Assembly: GCA_020851785.1 (NCBI GenBank)
Contig: JADZCC010000031.1
Coordinates: 1 to 64,000, forward strand
Length of the DNA stretch: 64,000 bases
Source of the DNA: Anaerolineales bacterium
Lineage (GTDB): Bacteria; Chloroflexota; Anaerolineae; Anaerolineales; Villigracilaceae
Direction: 5' to 3'
Shown here: positions 63,392 through 64,000 of the stretch, piece after piece
Layout: the number at the start of each line of letters is the position of its first letter
Numbering within the stretch: the first letter of the stretch is position 1
Notes under the pieces: generated by a model
Databases searched by the model: none
The model's input: the letters and a program-made list of their open reading frames with translations, nothing else
What the model was told of the DNA's origin: nothing
Program-made: the position numbers and the translations under genes

Positions 63392-63804
63392 AGCCGCCGG
63401 TCACTATAGACGCCAGCGTTTTTGTGAATGCCTTCAGCCCGGACGAAGCTGGCAGTGATGAAAGCGCCGAATTTCTTGCACGCTTGAGAAAAGATGGAGT
63501 CCCCATCCTTCAACCGACTTTATTTTTTCCTGAAGTTATCGCCTCGATTGCCCGTAAGCACGACGAAACAGAGATAGCCCTGGAACTTTCACAAGAACTA
63601 AAGAAATTCCCAAAATTATTGTTAATTGACCTTGATGAAGATCTGGCTGATTTTGCCAGTGAAATTGCCGCAAAACATCGCTTACGCGGCAGTGACGCAG
63701 TCTATGCGGCGGTGGCTTTGAGGTTCGGCGCGGAATTAATCACTTTAGACAAAGAGCAATTGCTCCGTTTGCCCAAAGTGTTGAGCGTGAGAAAGCCGAA
63801 GTGA
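63388..63804 (+). CDS. VapC-type PIN-domain toxin
   Basis: A 138-residue PIN-domain RNase: Asp8 in TIDASVFVNAF, Glu in FFPEVIASIAR, Asp in LRGSDAVYAAVA and Asp in ITLDKEQL provide the metal site. It likely cleaves a structured RNA when freed of antitoxin. Translation is coupled to the antitoxin by the ATGA overlap. Order antitoxin-toxin is standard, unlike the pair at 27.5-28.1 kb. Confidence 0.9.
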   Translation: MKPPVTIDASVFVNAFSPDEAGSDESAEFLARLRKDGVPILQPTLFFPEVIASIARKHDETEIALELSQELKKFPKLLLIDLDEDLADFASEIAAKHRLRGSDAVYAAVALRFGAELITLDKEQLLRLPKVLSVRKPK

Positions 63805-64000
63805 AAATATCCGTTGCGTCAGCGCTATATAAAACTTCTAGGCTTTGTTCTCTAATTATCCAGCCTTCCTACTTCCCCTCCTCCACGTCCACATGCCCCG
63901 GCTTCTCCTTGCCCAACTCCAGCGATTAGCCAATAAAATCATCTAAAATAAGCACATCTATCAACTCTTGAAGTTTGGATAATCTTTTGTCATTTGTCAA
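63805..64000. other. Intergenic end of window with a possible gene remnant
   Basis: No complete gene is visible. On the minus strand, bases 63925-63869 read as a short GC-rich open stretch LELGKEKPGHVDVEEGK to a TAG, with a stop just before it. This looks like the tail of a decayed coding sequence but cannot be named. Confidence 0.25.

Overview
The window looks like a chromosomal segment of a Chloroflexota bacterium, most likely class Anaerolineae. The basis is gene content: Ser/Thr kinases fused to PQQ propellers, Tat-exported DUF1501/DUF1800 and L,D-transpeptidase proteins, a mevalonate kinase, Pro/Thr-rich 'TPT' linkers on lipoproteins and TPR proteins, moderate GC, and no outer-membrane genes. 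This placement is inference; there is no rRNA here. Genes are densely packed in short operons on both strands. There is one tRNA (Pro, TGG). I saw no prophage, no CRISPR array and no intact transposon.

Layout. 0.2-2.6 kb (-): a DHDPS-family aldolase, a ParB-like/DUF4032 protein and a metallophosphoesterase. 2.7-8.5 kb (+): a signalling operon of Ser/Thr kinase-PQQ propeller, PP2C phosphatase, J-domain/vWA protein, zinc-ribbon/FHA protein, a small unknown protein and an OmpR-type regulator. 8.6-9.7 kb: an adenosine deaminase gene interrupted by one in-frame stop codon. 10.9-14.8 kb: rpmH-rnpA-yidD-PQQ lipoprotein-yidC-khpB. 14.9-21.6 kb: an SLC13-like carrier, polA, a small unknown, and a receiver/Roadblock-like/Y1-transposase-like fusion that has lost its HUH histidines. 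21.8-25.0 kb: MBL hydrolase, papain-like protein, cytosolic alpha-amylase and a two-helix channel-like protein. 25.1-29.1 kb (-): type II NADH dehydrogenase behind two Rex-like palindromes, galE coupled to a toxin-antitoxin pair, and a lipoprotein esterase. 29.2-32.0 kb: tRNA-Pro, two unknowns, a GT2 enzyme and rnhB. 32.0-38.2 kb (-): DUF1501/DUF1800, lipB, and a DprE1/DprE2-like pair. 38.2-46.4 kb: diguanylate cyclase, lipid kinase, an XPB/Ssl2-like accessory protein, kbl, a UbiA-type DPPR-synthase-like enzyme with mevalonate kinase, tlyA and a zinc-finger protein. 46.4-54.3 kb: TPR membrane protein, flavin reductase, amidase, three L,D-transpeptidases in a row, a LURP-one-like protein and an unknown. 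54.4-64.0 kb: plsY-like, two membrane proteins, gyrB, a secreted trypsin-like protease, an ABC-F ATPase and a second toxin-antitoxin pair.

How the genes fit together. The envelope theme is strong: YidC/YidD membrane insertion, amidase plus three L,D-transpeptidases for peptidoglycan, PlsY-like and lipid-kinase enzymes for phospholipid, and UbiA, DprE1-like and DprE2-like enzymes that together resemble the mycobacterial route to decaprenyl-phosphoryl-arabinose. Mevalonate kinase, overlapping the UbiA gene, would feed the same isoprenoid pool.

Notable signals are the receiver/Roadblock/dead-transposase fusion, the phospho-signalling operon, a recurring -10 box placed 6-7 nt before the start codon at several genes (leaderless mRNAs), paired Rex-like operators at ndh, and three kinds of foldback or palindromic repeats, one lying between 17-bp direct repeats.
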